A DNA stretch of 64,000 bases from JACCWP01 sp963785115 (GCA_963785115.1 CAWATY010000009.1:558001-622000), one strand, 5' to 3'; shown: positions 9,748-19,543, numbered from the stretch's first letter. Program-made: numbers and translations. Notes: generated from the letters alone by a model not told the origin.

Positions 9748-9755
9748 TCGACCTC

Positions 9756-10795
9756 ATGGTGTGGAGGGCGTACGGCTTCGCGGTCGGGCTCGCCCTTGCC
9801 CTGTGCGCGGTCGCGATCGCGGTCGCGGCGGCCTACGACCTGCCGCTGCGTGATCCCGACGACGCGGCCGGTCCCACGTACCTCCGACTCGGCCTCGTCA
9901 TCGCCGCCGCGTTCCTCACCGACGTGGTCCCGCGCTGCGTGCGCCGCGCCGCGAGCATCCGCGACCTTCCCGCCAGCTTCCGGCGGGTGGTCAAGGAGCG
10001 CTGGCCACGGCGCCAGGTCGGCCTGGTCGTCGTCGGCCTCGGCAGCTGGTACCTCACCTACGTCGCCTTCCGGAACCTGAAGAGCTTCGTGCCCTTCGTC
10101 AACCCCGGCCTGGCCGACGACAAGCTGGCCGACATCGACTTGTTCCTCACGTTCGGCAACGACCCCGCGGTGGTGCTCCACGACCTGTTGGGCACCGACA
10201 TCGCGGCGCACTTCCTGTCTGCCGTCTACATCGCGTGGATCGGCTTCGTCCCGGTATCGCTGGCCGCGGCCCTCGTCTGGTCCGGCGAAACCTGCGCCTC
10301 GCTTCTCTTACGTGACGGCGATCGGCATCGACTGGGTGCTTGTGGTCGCGACCTATTGAGCGGTGCCCAGCGTCGGGCCGATCTACCACGAGCCCGGGGT
10401 GTTCCGCGAGCTGTCGGACACCGCCGCGGGACGACTCCAGACGAGCATGTGGGCCGAACGGGTCGACGTCCTCGCCGACCCCTCGTCGACGCCCCGCCGT
10501 GCAGACCATCGCGGCGTTCGCGTCGCTGCACGTCGGCATCCTCGTCACCGCCTGTCTGATCGCCCACCTGGCCGGCCTGTCGCTGCGCATCCGCTGGCTG
10601 CTCTGGGGATCCCTCGCGGCGGCAGCGCCGTCGACGGTCTACCTCGGGTGGCACTACCTGATCGATGCGTTCGGTGGCGCGGCCCTCGGCGCCGCCGCCG
10701 TGGTGCTGGGCGCCCTGGTCACCGGCAACACCGGTGCCCTGCGACGCCACCGCGCGGCACCCACCGTCGAGCCCGTGGGCGTCGCCACGACCTGA
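9756..10795 (+). pseudogene. PAP2 / inositolphosphotransferase (Aur1/Ipt1-like) membrane phosphatase, frameshifted
   Basis: Integral membrane phosphatase/transferase of the PAP2_3 family. The ATG at 9756 opens an N-terminal membrane helix (GFAVGLALALCAVAIAVAAA) and a run of further helices up to LSAVYIAWIGFVPVSLAA. The frame shifts near 10285 and again near 10500. The catalytic C-terminal half has ASLHVGILVTA and YLGWHYLIDAFGGAALGA, which match the SxHxG and HYxxDxxxG phosphatase motifs. Six or so membrane segments are expected. Its substrate (a lipid phosphate or an inositol phosphate) cannot be read from sequence. It converges with the EAL-domain gene. Confidence 0.72.
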
Positions 10796-10796
10796 G

Positions 10797-13740
10797 CCGA
10801 CGCCGACCGTCGGACTTTGGCTGCCTGCAGCCGGTACGGGGCGGTCCGACTGCAGCCAGGCACCGACCTGCCCTGCGGGCAGCGGCCGCGACCACCAGTA
10901 GCCCTGTGCGTTGTCGCAGCCGAGCGTGCGCAGCACGGTGAGCTGTTGGGCGGTCTCGACACCCTCGGCCACCACCGTCATGCCGAGCGCATGGGCGAGG
11001 TCGATGCCGCACCGCACGATCGCGGTGTCGCTGACGTTCGAGCCCAGGCCGGCGACGAACAGCCGGTCGAGCTTGAGCACGTCCACCGGCAGTCGGCGCA
11101 GCGACACCAGCGAGGAGTAGCCGGTGCCGAAGTCGTCGATGGCCAGCCGCACCCCGAGATCGCGGAGTCGGACCAGCGACCCGGCCTCCCCTTCGTCGGC
11201 CAGGACGTTCTCGGTGATCTCGAGACACAGCAGATCCGGTGCCAGGCCGTTTCGCCCCAGGACCTCGGAGACGGTCTCGACGAGCTGGGCATCGGCGAGC
11301 TGACGTCCGGAGAGGTTCACGGCCATGGTGGCGTTCTGCAGCCCGGGCATCGCGTGCTGCCACGCGGCGAGCTGGGCGCAGGCCTCGTCGAGGACGTACG
11401 CCCCGAGCCGACCGATGAGCCCGGTCTCCTCGGCGAGGGGCACGAACGTGGTGGGCGGGACCATCCCGCGCAGCGGGCTGTCCCACCGGGCGAGCGCCTC
11501 GAACCCCACCAGCTCGCCGTCGAGGGTCAGCACGGGTTGGTAGTGGACGTCGAGTGCACCGGAGTCCAGGGCGTCGCGCAGCTCGCGCTCGAGGGCGAGG
11601 CGCTCGACGACCTGCCCGCGCAGCGTGTCGTCGAAGACGACGACGGAGTCACCGGTGCGCACCTTGGCCGCGTACATTGCCGCGTCCGCGTCACGCAGCA
11701 GGGCCTCGGGAGCGACCTCACCCGGAGCCGAGATCGCGATCCCGACACTCAGGTCGACCGCCAGCAGCCGGCCGTCGACGTCGAGCGGCTCCGCAAGGGC
11801 GGCCCGAAGTCGGCGGGCGACGACGACCGCCTCCGCCCGGTCCGAGACTCCGGGGCTCAGCACGACGAACTCGTCACCGCCGAAGCGGCCCAGGGTCTCG
11901 CCGGGGCGCACCGCGGTACGCAGTCGCTCGCCCAGCGTCACCAGCAACCGGTCGCCGACGGCGTGGCCGAGGCTGTCGTTGACCACCTTGAAGCGGTCCA
12001 CGTCGACGAACAGCACCGCGGTGCCCGACTCGGTTCCGGCCGCCGGCGTCGCCGCCGCAGCGGCCAGTGCCTCGGTGAGCCGGGTCAGCAAGAGCTCGCG
12101 GTTGGGCAGGCCGGTCAACGGGTCGGTGAGCGCCTTGCGGGCCAGCCGGCGCTCGTACTCCTTGCGCTGGGTGAGGTCGCGCAGGAACGCCGCGAAGGAC
12201 ACGGTGTCTCCCGAGCGGACCGCGCTCACCTGCAGCTCGATCGGCACCAGCGAACCGTCGCTGCACAGCGCCTCCAGCTCACGGCGCATCAGCGGACCGG
12301 TCGGCAGGTCCGTGCCGCGCCGGGCCACGGCGGCGTCGTGGGCGGCCCGGTACGCAGGCGGGATGATCAGGTCGCGCAACGACTGTCCGATCACGTCTTG
12401 CCGGTCGAACCCGAGCAACCGCTCCGCCGCGGGGTTCCACTCGTTGACCCTGCCGTCGGTGTCGATCCCGACGAAGGCGTCGACCGCCGTCTCGACCACG
12501 GTGCGGTACGAGAGCTCGGCCGCGTGCTCGCGCTCCTCGGCGGCGTACCTCGGCGTGACGTCGGTGAGCACGCCGCGCATGGCCACCGCTCGACCCTTGC
12601 CGTCCAGGACCCGGGAAGCCCTGTGCGTTGACCCAGCGCGGTTGGCCCCACCCGTCGACGAACCCCACGACCGCATCCAGCGCCACGTCGGCGTCGCCGC
12701 AGGTCTCGTCGACGACGTGCCGGTCGTCGGGTCGCAGCGCACTACGCGCGGCCGCGACGTCACCGGGCGGGTCCATGCCGTAGTCCGCTTCGAAGTCCGC
12801 CGACCAGGACATGTGCCCGGTGACCAGGTTGGCGTCCCAGGCGGTGACGCCGGCAGAGCCCATGGCGAGGGTCAGCAGCTGACTCTGGTCCTCCAACGCC
12901 CGCCGGGCGGCCTTGACCTCGGTGACGTCCTCGACGACGGAGATGAGGTACCGGACCGCTCCGTCGTCGCCGCGGACGCCCGACCCCGTCACCCGGCCGT
13001 CGACGACCCGGCCGCTACGCGCGAGGAAGCGCTTGTCCCGGGTGTAGCTCGGTGCGGTGCCCTGCAGCACCGCTCTCATGGCGGCCTCGTCGGCGTCGAC
13101 GTCGTCGGGATGGGTGAACTCGGCCTGGGCGGGTGGCCCACCACGTCCTCGGCGGGATAACCGAGCATCCGGCACAGGCTGGGGTTGACCCGCCGGATGC
13201 GCAGGTCCGGGCCGATGGCGAGCTTGCCGAGCGGGCTCTCCTCGAACACCCGGCGGAACAGGTCCTCGCTCGCGCGCAACGCCGTCCGGGCGCGCACCTC
13301 GGCGGACAGGTCCCGGGTCAGGGACACGATCCCGCAGACCTGGCCGTTCGAGTCACGCACGGGCGCGCACGTCGCGTACGCGGTGAACTGCACTCCCGCG
13401 GCGTCGGCGCAGAGTGCCTCACCTCCGCTCCACCTGCCGCCCGCGAACACGACGGACTCCGTCTCGCTCGCCCGAACGCCTGCGCCGACTCCGGGGAGAT
13501 GAGCTCGCCGACCCCTCGTCCGACGGCATGTTCGCGGCGATGGCCGAAGAGCTGCTCGGCCGCGGTGTTCCAGACGCGCACGATGCCGTGTCGGTCGGTG
13601 GCGATGAGAGCCTCGCCGAGCTCGTCGACGAGTGGGTGAGGACGGTCGGCAAGGGGTGAGTCGACGGCGTGCTGCCCGTCCATGGATCGTCCCCTCGGCG
13701 CGCTGCTCAGATCGGTGCGCGTGACCGCTCGTGAGCCCAT
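10797..13740 (-). pseudogene. PAS-PAS-GGDEF-EAL cyclic-di-GMP signalling protein, frameshifted
   Basis: Large sensor protein that should make and/or degrade c-di-GMP. Order: three or four PAS/PAC domains (WNTAAEQLFGH; RRVNPSLCRMLGYP; WDANLVTGHMSWS; WNPAAERLLGFDRQ), GGDEF domain with TDPLTGLPNRELL and RFGGDEFVVL, EAL domain with GFEALARW, LEITENVLAD, IDDFGTGYSSL, AEGVET and QGYWWSRPLP. GGDEF and EAL active-site residues are intact. The inhibitory I-site is RPGE, not RxxD. Frame breaks lie near 13480, 13130 and 12620. The start may be the ATG at 13740 or 13683. EAL homology ends near 10800, but the frame stays open across the PAP2 gene to 10226; the true stop is unresolved. No membrane helices, so probably cytoplasmic. 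Confidence 0.8.
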
Positions 13741-13824
13741 GATCGCCGCTGATCGACCCGGCAGCGGCGTCTCGGCGCCCGAAAGGGCCGTTCGACCAGA
13801 CAGAACGGATGGATGTTGATGTGC

Positions 13825-14426
13825 TCAGCCGGCGGCTTCGCTCAGGGTGCTGCGTGCGGCCGCGGCGAGTCCGTCCTGGTCCCGGGTCGCCCGAACTTCG
13901 AGCTCGGCGAGTGCCTGGACCGAGCTGAGGCCGCGCATCGTCATGATGCGGTCCTGGGCGTCGCCGATCACGGCCAGGTCCTCGGCGTTGTCCTCGGCCT
14001 CGTCCAGGAGCCTTCGCAGCCGGTCGATCGCCTCGCGCGGGGCAGTGCGGTCACCGGTGGCGCGGTCGCGGTCGGTCGAGACGCTTCTCGGTCGTCGCTG
14101 GCCCGGTCGCGGTCCTCCGCCGAGCGGGCTCGATCGATGGCCGCGTCAGCACGATCGGCACGTGCCCGCCGACGATCCGCGAACAGGGCGGGAAGGGTGT
14201 CCTCCAGGCCGCTCGCGCTGTCGCGGCTGTCGGCCTTGGCATCGCGATTCTCGGCGATCCGATCACGGCCTCGGGCGTCGCGGTCGTCGGCTACCGCCTC
14301 ATCATCCCGGCCTTCCGCCGCCGTGTCGGCTGCCTCCGCAGCACGGTCCCTTTCGGCGAGCTCCTCCCCGGAGAGGGGCTCGCCGGGCTCGGTGTCGTTC
14401 TCGTCCTCGTGACCCTCCGCAGCCAT
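13825..14426 (-). pseudogene. Charged coiled-coil protein with RDxxA repeats, one frameshift
   Basis: Unrecognised protein made largely of a repeating RD-x-x-A-x-x-RD pattern (ERDRAAEAADTAAEGRDD, ADDRDARGRDRIAENRDAK). It should form a long charged helix. The ATG at 14426 is chosen over the upstream extension because the acidic MAAEGHEDEND start is typical of this type. A frameshift near 14045-14080 separates it from a C-terminal helix ending in RSTLSEAAG at 13825. In actinobacteria such repeats are often found at the N-terminus of PAS, GGDEF or ANTAR proteins, and here the gene sits just upstream of, and in line with, the PAS-GGDEF-EAL gene. No function can be given. Confidence 0.55.
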
Positions 14427-14537
14427 ATCGTGCGCCCCTTCCCCTCGAGCCGAGCGTATGAGGGACCGGGCGCAGCGGAACATCGGCCGATCGGCTGATC
14501 GGTACGTCCCACACCTCCGGGTGGCTGTTCCCAGGGC

Positions 14538-15284
14538 TCAGCGCACGAGCCGGGCGTCCTGGAGCGCCTCCGAGGCGGCCGCACCATGGTCGGGAGCCGG
14601 CCGGCGCCACACCGCCACCGCCGTGCACAGGGCCCACAGGATCGCGACCGGGACGGTGAACGCGCCCATCAGCGCGAGCACGGCGCCGAGAGTGACGACC
14701 CCGCAGCCGAGTCCGACGAAGCCCATCCACCGGGATAGCACGCCGGTCCGGAGCACCAGCACGGCCATCGACAGCTCGAAGGCCGCGAAGGTGCCCATGA
14801 CGACGACGCCCAGAACGGTGTAGTTCACGGCGGTGGCGTAGCGGAGCACGTCCAGGCCAGGCAGCGGCTCGTTCTGGACCTTCACCAGGTGGCCGATGAC
14901 GCCGCGCAGCGCGCCGGAGACCAGCAGGGTGATGGTGAACGCGGTCGCCATCGAGCGGGCGAACGCGGTCAGGTGCGAGGAGGCGGATCCGACCAAGAGC
15001 AGCAGGTGGTTGGAGACCACCGCGAAGAGGAGCGCGGTGAGGATCGCGAAGCCCATCGAGATCATCCCCGAGGTGACGTTCGCGTCCTGCTGCCACCAGT
15101 CGCCGAGCGCGGCCTCGCTGGCTTCGTGCGGCACGTTCACGCTGGCCACGGTCCAGAAGAACGACACGGCGAAGAGGACTGCGGCTGCAGCGGCGATGCG
15201 GACCGGGGTGCTGGCGGTCGATTCGGCACGTGATTCGGCCCGTGATTCGGCAGGAGATTCGGCAGGAGGTTCGGCACGAGACAT
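14538..15284 (-). CDS. Six- to seven-helix membrane protein of unknown function
   Basis: Intact protein of 248 residues. After an N-terminal tail of PAES/RAES tetrapeptides come hydrophobic segments VRIAAAAAVLFAVSFFWTVAS, GMISMGFAILTALLFAVVS, SMATAFTITLLVSGALRG, VNYTVLGVVVMGTFAAFELSM, MGFVGLGCGVVTLGAVLALM and VPVAILWALCTAVAVW. The layout resembles the DUF4386-like actinobacterial membrane proteins, but I do not recognise a specific family. The ATG at 15284 is the only start consistent with the tail repeat. It is divergent from the histidine kinase gene. It marks the first gene of the frameshift-free part of the window. Confidence 0.7.
   Translation of the reverse strand: MSRAEPPAESPAESRAESRAESTASTPVRIAAAAAVLFAVSFFWTVASVNVPHEASEAALGDWWQQDANVTSGMISMGFAILTALLFAVVSNHLLLLVGSASSHLTAFARSMATAFTITLLVSGALRGVIGHLVKVQNEPLPGLDVLRYATAVNYTVLGVVVMGTFAAFELSMAVLVLRTGVLSRWMGFVGLGCGVVTLGAVLALMGAFTVPVAILWALCTAVAVWRRPAPDHGAAASEALQDARLVR
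15220..15279 (-). repeat. Five tandem 12-bp units encoding an AES-x tail
   Basis: Five units of the form GATTCGGCACGT (plus-strand reading; last unit begins GG) lie in phase with the membrane protein gene and encode AEPP-AESP-AESR-AESR-AEST at its N-terminus. Unit number is likely to vary by slippage. Confidence 0.8.
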
Positions 15285-15431
15285 GAGGTGCTCCGTTCCA
15301 GGTCGACGAGCGGAAGGGCTCTTCGGCAAGCCTGTGCCGCCGGGGACCCACCCACCACGGAGCCAGCACCGGTCTTGGGGATCAGGGTCTGCACGGAGTA
15401 CGACCGGCCCAGGTGCTGCGACGATGGCTCG

Positions 15432-17399
15432 GTGAGCCGGGGCTGGCAGGTGGCGGCGCGGGCGGTCACCTGGCCGCTCGTTCCCCTGTTCTTCGCGGCG
15501 CTCTCGGTGATGGCCGTCGCCGACTCCGATCCTTCCGGGGTCAGCGGATCAAGCGTGCTGGTGACCGCGTCCTACGTGGTTGCGACGCTCGTCCCGTACG
15601 GGGTGGGCGTGCTGTTGACGGTCCGGGTCCCGCAGCACGGCGCCGGCTGGGCGTTTCTCGGCCTCGGCACCAGCCTCGCCTGGAGCGCGTTCACCGAGGA
15701 GTACGCCGGCGCGGCTCTCGGGGGGAGCCTCGATCTGCCTGGTGCCACGCTGATGGCCACGTTCGCCGACTCCAGCTTCGTGGCGTGGTTCGTGTTCCTG
15801 GCACTGGCCCTGCACTACACCGCCGACGTCGGCGGCCCACGGCGGTTGCGGCAACTCCCGGTCGCGATCCTCGGCTCGGCGGTGGTCTTCCAGGCCTGCG
15901 TGCTGCTGCGCTCCCTTCCCTTGTCGGACCCCTTCGCCGGCATCGTGAGCCCGTGGGCCGTGCCCGCACTGTCGGGGCCGGCGACGGTCATCGGCGGCGT
16001 GATGGTGGTGCTTCTCGGCCTGTGCCTGCTCACCGCGGTCTACGAGTTGTTCTCCGCGTTCCGTCGGGCGAGCGGAGAAGTCCGGCAACAGCTGTTGTGG
16101 CTGGTGGCTGGGGCGCTCCCGCTGGGGCCGGCGGTCGTGGCGTCGTTCGCGGTGTCGTACGTCGGCTACGACTGGGTGGCGGGTCCGATCCTCGGCGTCT
16201 GCGTGACCACCTTCGCGCTCGGCGCCGGACTGTCCGTGGCGAGGTACCGGCTGTACGACGTGGAGCGGGTGGTCACTGACTCGTCGGCCTATGCCCTGTC
16301 GAGCGGCGCGGTGGTGGCCGCGTTCGGCCTCGTCGTCCTGGTCATCACGCGTACCGGTCCGATCGGCGCCGGCTCACAGCTCTCGACCGTGCTGGCCACG
16401 CTGGCCGGCGCCGGCGTGGCGCGACCTGCGTACGTGTGGGCCCGCAACCGGATCGACCGCCGCTTCAACCGGCGACGGTTCGACGCCGTGGTGATGGTCA
16501 AGGACGGACTGGCGGAGGGCACGCCGGACGTGGAGGGGCTGCTGGGCAGGGCGCTCGGCGACCCGAGCGCACACCTGCTCTTCCGCGCCCCTGACGGCTG
16601 GGTCACCCCGGACGGCCATCGAGGCGAGCCTGACGTCCACGGTGTCGACATCGTGCGCCGAGACGAGGTCGCGGCTCGGCTGCACTACGACCCGGCCCGG
16701 ACCGATCCCAGCGTGGTCGAGGCCGTGGCCGTCGCCGCGGCGGCGGAGATCGACAACCTCGGGTTGCGCGCCGAGCTCGCCCGCCAGGTCGAGCAGGTCA
16801 GCGAGTCGCGGACCCGCCTGGCCGCCGCCCACCTCGACGAGCGGCGCCGGATGGAGCGCGACCTGCACGACGGCGCACAGCAACATCTGCTGGCCATTGC
16901 GCTGCAGCTGCAGTCCGCCCGGGTGAACGGCGCGGACACCGTGCTCCGGGCGGAGGTCGACCGGGCGGTCGCCGAGCTGGGCACGACCGTGCAGGACCTG
17001 CGCGCGCTCGCCCACGGCCTGCAGCCCGCTGCCCTCGCCGGTGGGGGCCTGCGTGCCGCGGCCGAGGAGCTCGCCGGCCGGATCCCGTTGCGGCTGCACC
17101 TCGAGGTGACCGACCAGCGCTACCCGACCACGATCGAGACCGCCGCGTGGTTCGTCATCGCCGAGGGCGTGGCGAACGTCGTCAAGCACGCCGACGTCGA
17201 GACCGTGGACATCGGCGCGTTCCAGCACGACGACGAGCTGCACGTGGTCGTGGCCGACCAGGGCGCGGGCGGGGCCGACCCGCACGGCGGCGGTCTGCAG
17301 GGGCTCGCGGACCGGGTGGCCGCGCTGGGCGGCCGGCTCTCCGTCGGTGCCGCGGAGCGCGGCGGCACCCGGGTCGAGGCGGTGTTCCCGTGCGGGTAG
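15432..17399 (+). CDS. Membrane histidine kinase of the NarL-partner (HisKA_3) type
   Basis: Sensor kinase of 655 residues for the response regulator that overlaps it. The N-terminal half has about eight membrane helices (for example LVPLFFAALSVMAVA, VVATLVPYGVGVLLTV, FVAWFVFLALALHYT, VIGGVMVVLLGLCLLTAVY), followed by the linker YRLYDVERVVTDSSAY. The HisKA_3 H-box is ERRRMERDLHDGAQQHL (phosphorylated His about residue 480). The ATPase domain has a relaxed N-box (EGVANVVKHAD) and the G-box region DQGAGGADPHGGGLQGL. GTG 15432 starts the mature sequence VSRGWQVAARAV; an upstream frame extension to 15288 lacks any conserved sequence. The ligand is unknown. Confidence 0.82.
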   Translation: MSRGWQVAARAVTWPLVPLFFAALSVMAVADSDPSGVSGSSVLVTASYVVATLVPYGVGVLLTVRVPQHGAGWAFLGLGTSLAWSAFTEEYAGAALGGSLDLPGATLMATFADSSFVAWFVFLALALHYTADVGGPRRLRQLPVAILGSAVVFQACVLLRSLPLSDPFAGIVSPWAVPALSGPATVIGGVMVVLLGLCLLTAVYELFSAFRRASGEVRQQLLWLVAGALPLGPAVVASFAVSYVGYDWVAGPILGVCVTTFALGAGLSVARYRLYDVERVVTDSSAYALSSGAVVAAFGLVVLVITRTGPIGAGSQLSTVLATLAGAGVARPAYVWARNRIDRRFNRRRFDAVVMVKDGLAEGTPDVEGLLGRALGDPSAHLLFRAPDGWVTPDGHRGEPDVHGVDIVRRDEVAARLHYDPARTDPSVVEAVAVAAAAEIDNLGLRAELARQVEQVSESRTRLAAAHLDERRRMERDLHDGAQQHLLAIALQLQSARVNGADTVLRAEVDRAVAELGTTVQDLRALAHGLQPAALAGGGLRAAAEELAGRIPLRLHLEVTDQRYPTTIETAAWFVIAEGVANVVKHADVETVDIGAFQHDDELHVVVADQGAGGADPHGGGLQGLADRVAALGGRLSVGAAERGGTRVEAVFPCG

Positions 17400-18037
17400 T
17401 CATCGCCGACGACTCCGCACTGCTGCGGGAGGGGTTGGCCCGGCTGCTGGTCGAGTCCGGGGTCGAGGTCACCTCGCTGGTCGCGGACGCCCCGGCACTG
17501 ATCGAGGCGGTTCGCCGCGACCGGCCGGACATCGCCATCGTCGACATCCGGATGCCGCCGACGTTCACTCACGAGGGCGCCGTCGCGGCCATCCAGCTGC
17601 GGCAGGAGCTCCCGGACCTCGGCATCCTGCTGCTGTCGCAGGCGGTGGAGACGCACTTCGCCGCCCAGCTGCTCGAGCACCACGCCGAGCGGTTCGGCTA
17701 TCTGCTCAAGGACCGCGTCATCGACGTCGTGACGCTGACCGACGCCCTGCGCACGATCGCCGCCGGCGGCACGGTGCTCGACCCCGAGACCGTCCGCCAC
17801 CTGATGCGCCGGGGCGCTGCCGACCCGGTGGCCGCCCTGACCGACCGCGAGCGCGAGGTGCTGGCGCTGATGGCCGAAGGGCGGTCCAACTCGGCCATCG
17901 CCGACCGGCTCACGGTGAGCGTGAAGACGGTGGAGAGCCACATCGCGAGCATCTTCAGCAAGCTCGGTCTGCACGGGGTGCAGGACGACCACCGGCGCGT
18001 CCTGGCCGTGCTCGCGGCACTACGGGTGTCCAGCTGA
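17390..18037 (+). CDS. NarL/LuxR-type response regulator
   Basis: Two-domain regulator of 215 residues, paired with the upstream kinase whose stop it overlaps by 10 bp. The receiver has VVIADDSALLREG with the acidic pair, phospho-acceptor Asp in IAIVDIRMPP and Lys in GYLLKDRV. The C-terminal LuxR helix-turn-helix reads LTDREREVLALMAEGRSN, ADRLTVSVKTVESHIASIFSKLGL. GTG 17390 is the start that places the first beta strand (RVVIADD) at residue 2. It probably regulates genes elsewhere, possibly the divergent membrane protein. Confidence 0.87.
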   Translation: MRVVIADDSALLREGLARLLVESGVEVTSLVADAPALIEAVRRDRPDIAIVDIRMPPTFTHEGAVAAIQLRQELPDLGILLLSQAVETHFAAQLLEHHAERFGYLLKDRVIDVVTLTDALRTIAAGGTVLDPETVRHLMRRGAADPVAALTDREREVLALMAEGRSNSAIADRLTVSVKTVESHIASIFSKLGLHGVQDDHRRVLAVLAALRVSS

Positions 18038-18053
18038 GGGGAGCGCTCAGCTG
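18031..18053 (+). terminator. Hairpin at the end of the response regulator gene
   Basis: CAGCTGA-GGGGAGCGC-TCAGCTG, 7-bp perfect arms with a 9-nt loop, begins at the last codons of the regulator. There is no T-tract, so it may be a weak terminator between this operon and the opposing tRNA gene. Confidence 0.4.
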
Positions 18054-18078
18054 CTGCATAGAAGCGTGCGTCGATGGG

Positions 18079-18164
18079 TGTCCGAGGGGGGACTTGAACC
18101 CCCACGCCCTGTTACGGGCACTAGCACCTCAAGCTAGCGCGTCTGCCTATTCCGCCACCCGGAC
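18079..18164 (-). tRNA. tRNA-Leu (GAG)
   Basis: 86-nt type II tRNA. The acceptor GTCCGGG pairs with CTCGGAC (one G-T), discriminator A follows. The anticodon loop CTTGAGG gives GAG, the long variable arm is GTGCCCGTAACAGGGCG, and the T arm is GGGGGTTCAAGTCCCCC. The 3' CCA is not encoded (GGG on the plus strand there instead of TGG), so it must be added by nucleotidyltransferase. Confidence 0.95.
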
Positions 18165-18226
18165 AAGGGTCCCGGCGAGCCCGCCGGAGCGGCCGCAATG
18201 CTAGCAGCGGGTGCAGGATGGACCGC

Positions 18227-19543
18227 ATGGCACCGGACCAGCAGACGCCCGCGTACGACCCGGCCGCGGAGGTCGTCGACTTCTGCCGCGAGCTGATCGG
18301 GATCGACACCACGAACGCCGGCGACGGTGCCGGCCCGGGCGAGCGCAAGGCGGCCGAGTACGTCGCCGAGCGGCTCGAGGACGTGGGTCTCGAGACCACC
18401 CTGCTGGAACGCTCCAGCGGCCGGACGAACCTGCTGGCCCGGTGGGAGGGCGCCGACCCGTCGCTGCCACCGCTGCTGCTGCACGGACACCTCGACGTGG
18501 TCCCCGCGCAGGCCGACGACTGGCGGTTCCCGCCGTTCTCCGGCGAGCTCGAGGGTGGATACGTGCACGGCCGCGGCGCCATCGACATGAAGGACTTCGA
18601 CGCGATGATCCTGTCCGTGCTGCGGGCCCGGGTGCGCGCGGGCGCCCCGCCGCGGCGGCCGGTGGTCCTGGCGTTCACCGCCGACGAGGAGGCCGGGAGC
18701 ACCTACGGCGGGCACTGGCTGGTCGACGAGCACCCCGACCTGCTGGCCGACTGCACCGAGGCGGTCGGTGAGGTCGGCGGCTGGTCGGCAGTCGTCGGCG
18801 ACCAGCGGCTCTACCTGGTGGAGACCGGGGAGAAGGGGTTGTGCTGGATGCGGCTCACCGCGCGCGGCGCGGCCGGCCACGGGTCCATGCGCCACCCCGA
18901 CAACGTCGTCACGCGATTGGCCCGCGCGGTCACCGCCCTCGGCACGCACGACTGGCCCGTCGCGCCGACGCCGAGCATGCGCCGGCTGCTCGAGGTGGCG
19001 GCCCCGCTCGCCGCGGCCGACCCCGCCGACGCCGATGCGGTGCTGGCGGCCTTCGGACCGGCCGCGCGGATGCTGGGCGCCGGTATTCGGAACACGACGA
19101 ACCCCTCGATGCTGCAGGCGGGTTACAAGGTCAACGTGGTGCCCGCGGTGGCGACCGCCAGGGTCGACGGGCGGTTCCTGCCCGGTCAGCAGGAGGAGTT
19201 CCTCGACACGGTGCGCGCCATCGTCGGCGACGGCGTCGAGGTGGAGCCCGAGACGTTCCACCCGGCGCTGGAGACGACCTTCGACGGCGACCTCGTCGAC
19301 GCGATGACGACGGCGTTGCTCGCGGAGGACCCGGGCGCGCAGGTGGTGCCGTACCTGATGTCGGGCGGCACCGACGCCAAGGCCTGGGACCGCCTCGGCA
19401 TCCGCTGCTTCGGGTTCACCCCGCTGCGGCTGCCGGCCGACCTCGACTTCACCGCGCTGTTCCACGGCGTCGACGAGCGGGTCCCGGTCGACGCGCTGGC
19501 CTTCGGCTCGCGGGTCCTGGACCGACTGCTCGACCTCGCCTGA
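18227..19543 (+). CDS. M20/M25/M40 family metallopeptidase
   Basis: Dinuclear zinc peptidase or acylase of 438 residues, similar to dapE/ArgE-like hydrolases annotated as M20 peptidases. Metal ligands are visible: His in LLHGHLDVVP, the bridging Asp in GRGAIDMKDFD, the catalytic EE in AFTADEEAGS and a late His in ALFHGVDER. The dimerisation domain insert contains GAAGHGSMRHPDNVV. A CAGGAT hexamer lies 7 nt before the ATG at 18227, which supports that start; another in-frame ATG lies at 18218. The exact substrate is unknown. It converges with the DUF5703 gene. Confidence 0.85.
   Translation: MAPDQQTPAYDPAAEVVDFCRELIGIDTTNAGDGAGPGERKAAEYVAERLEDVGLETTLLERSSGRTNLLARWEGADPSLPPLLLHGHLDVVPAQADDWRFPPFSGELEGGYVHGRGAIDMKDFDAMILSVLRARVRAGAPPRRPVVLAFTADEEAGSTYGGHWLVDEHPDLLADCTEAVGEVGGWSAVVGDQRLYLVETGEKGLCWMRLTARGAAGHGSMRHPDNVVTRLARAVTALGTHDWPVAPTPSMRRLLEVAAPLAAADPADADAVLAAFGPAARMLGAGIRNTTNPSMLQAGYKVNVVPAVATARVDGRFLPGQQEEFLDTVRAIVGDGVEVEPETFHPALETTFDGDLVDAMTTALLAEDPGAQVVPYLMSGGTDAKAWDRLGIRCFGFTPLRLPADLDFTALFHGVDERVPVDALAFGSRVLDRLLDLA

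Noticed and set aside
10817..12631. A 604-codon plus-strand frame over the GGDEF-EAL gene
   Set aside because: Antisense shadow; the minus strand encodes clear GGDEF and EAL motifs.
18038..18226. Integration of an element at tRNA-Leu
   Set aside because: The tRNA is complete, no partial copy is seen elsewhere, and both flanks are ordinary chromosomal genes.
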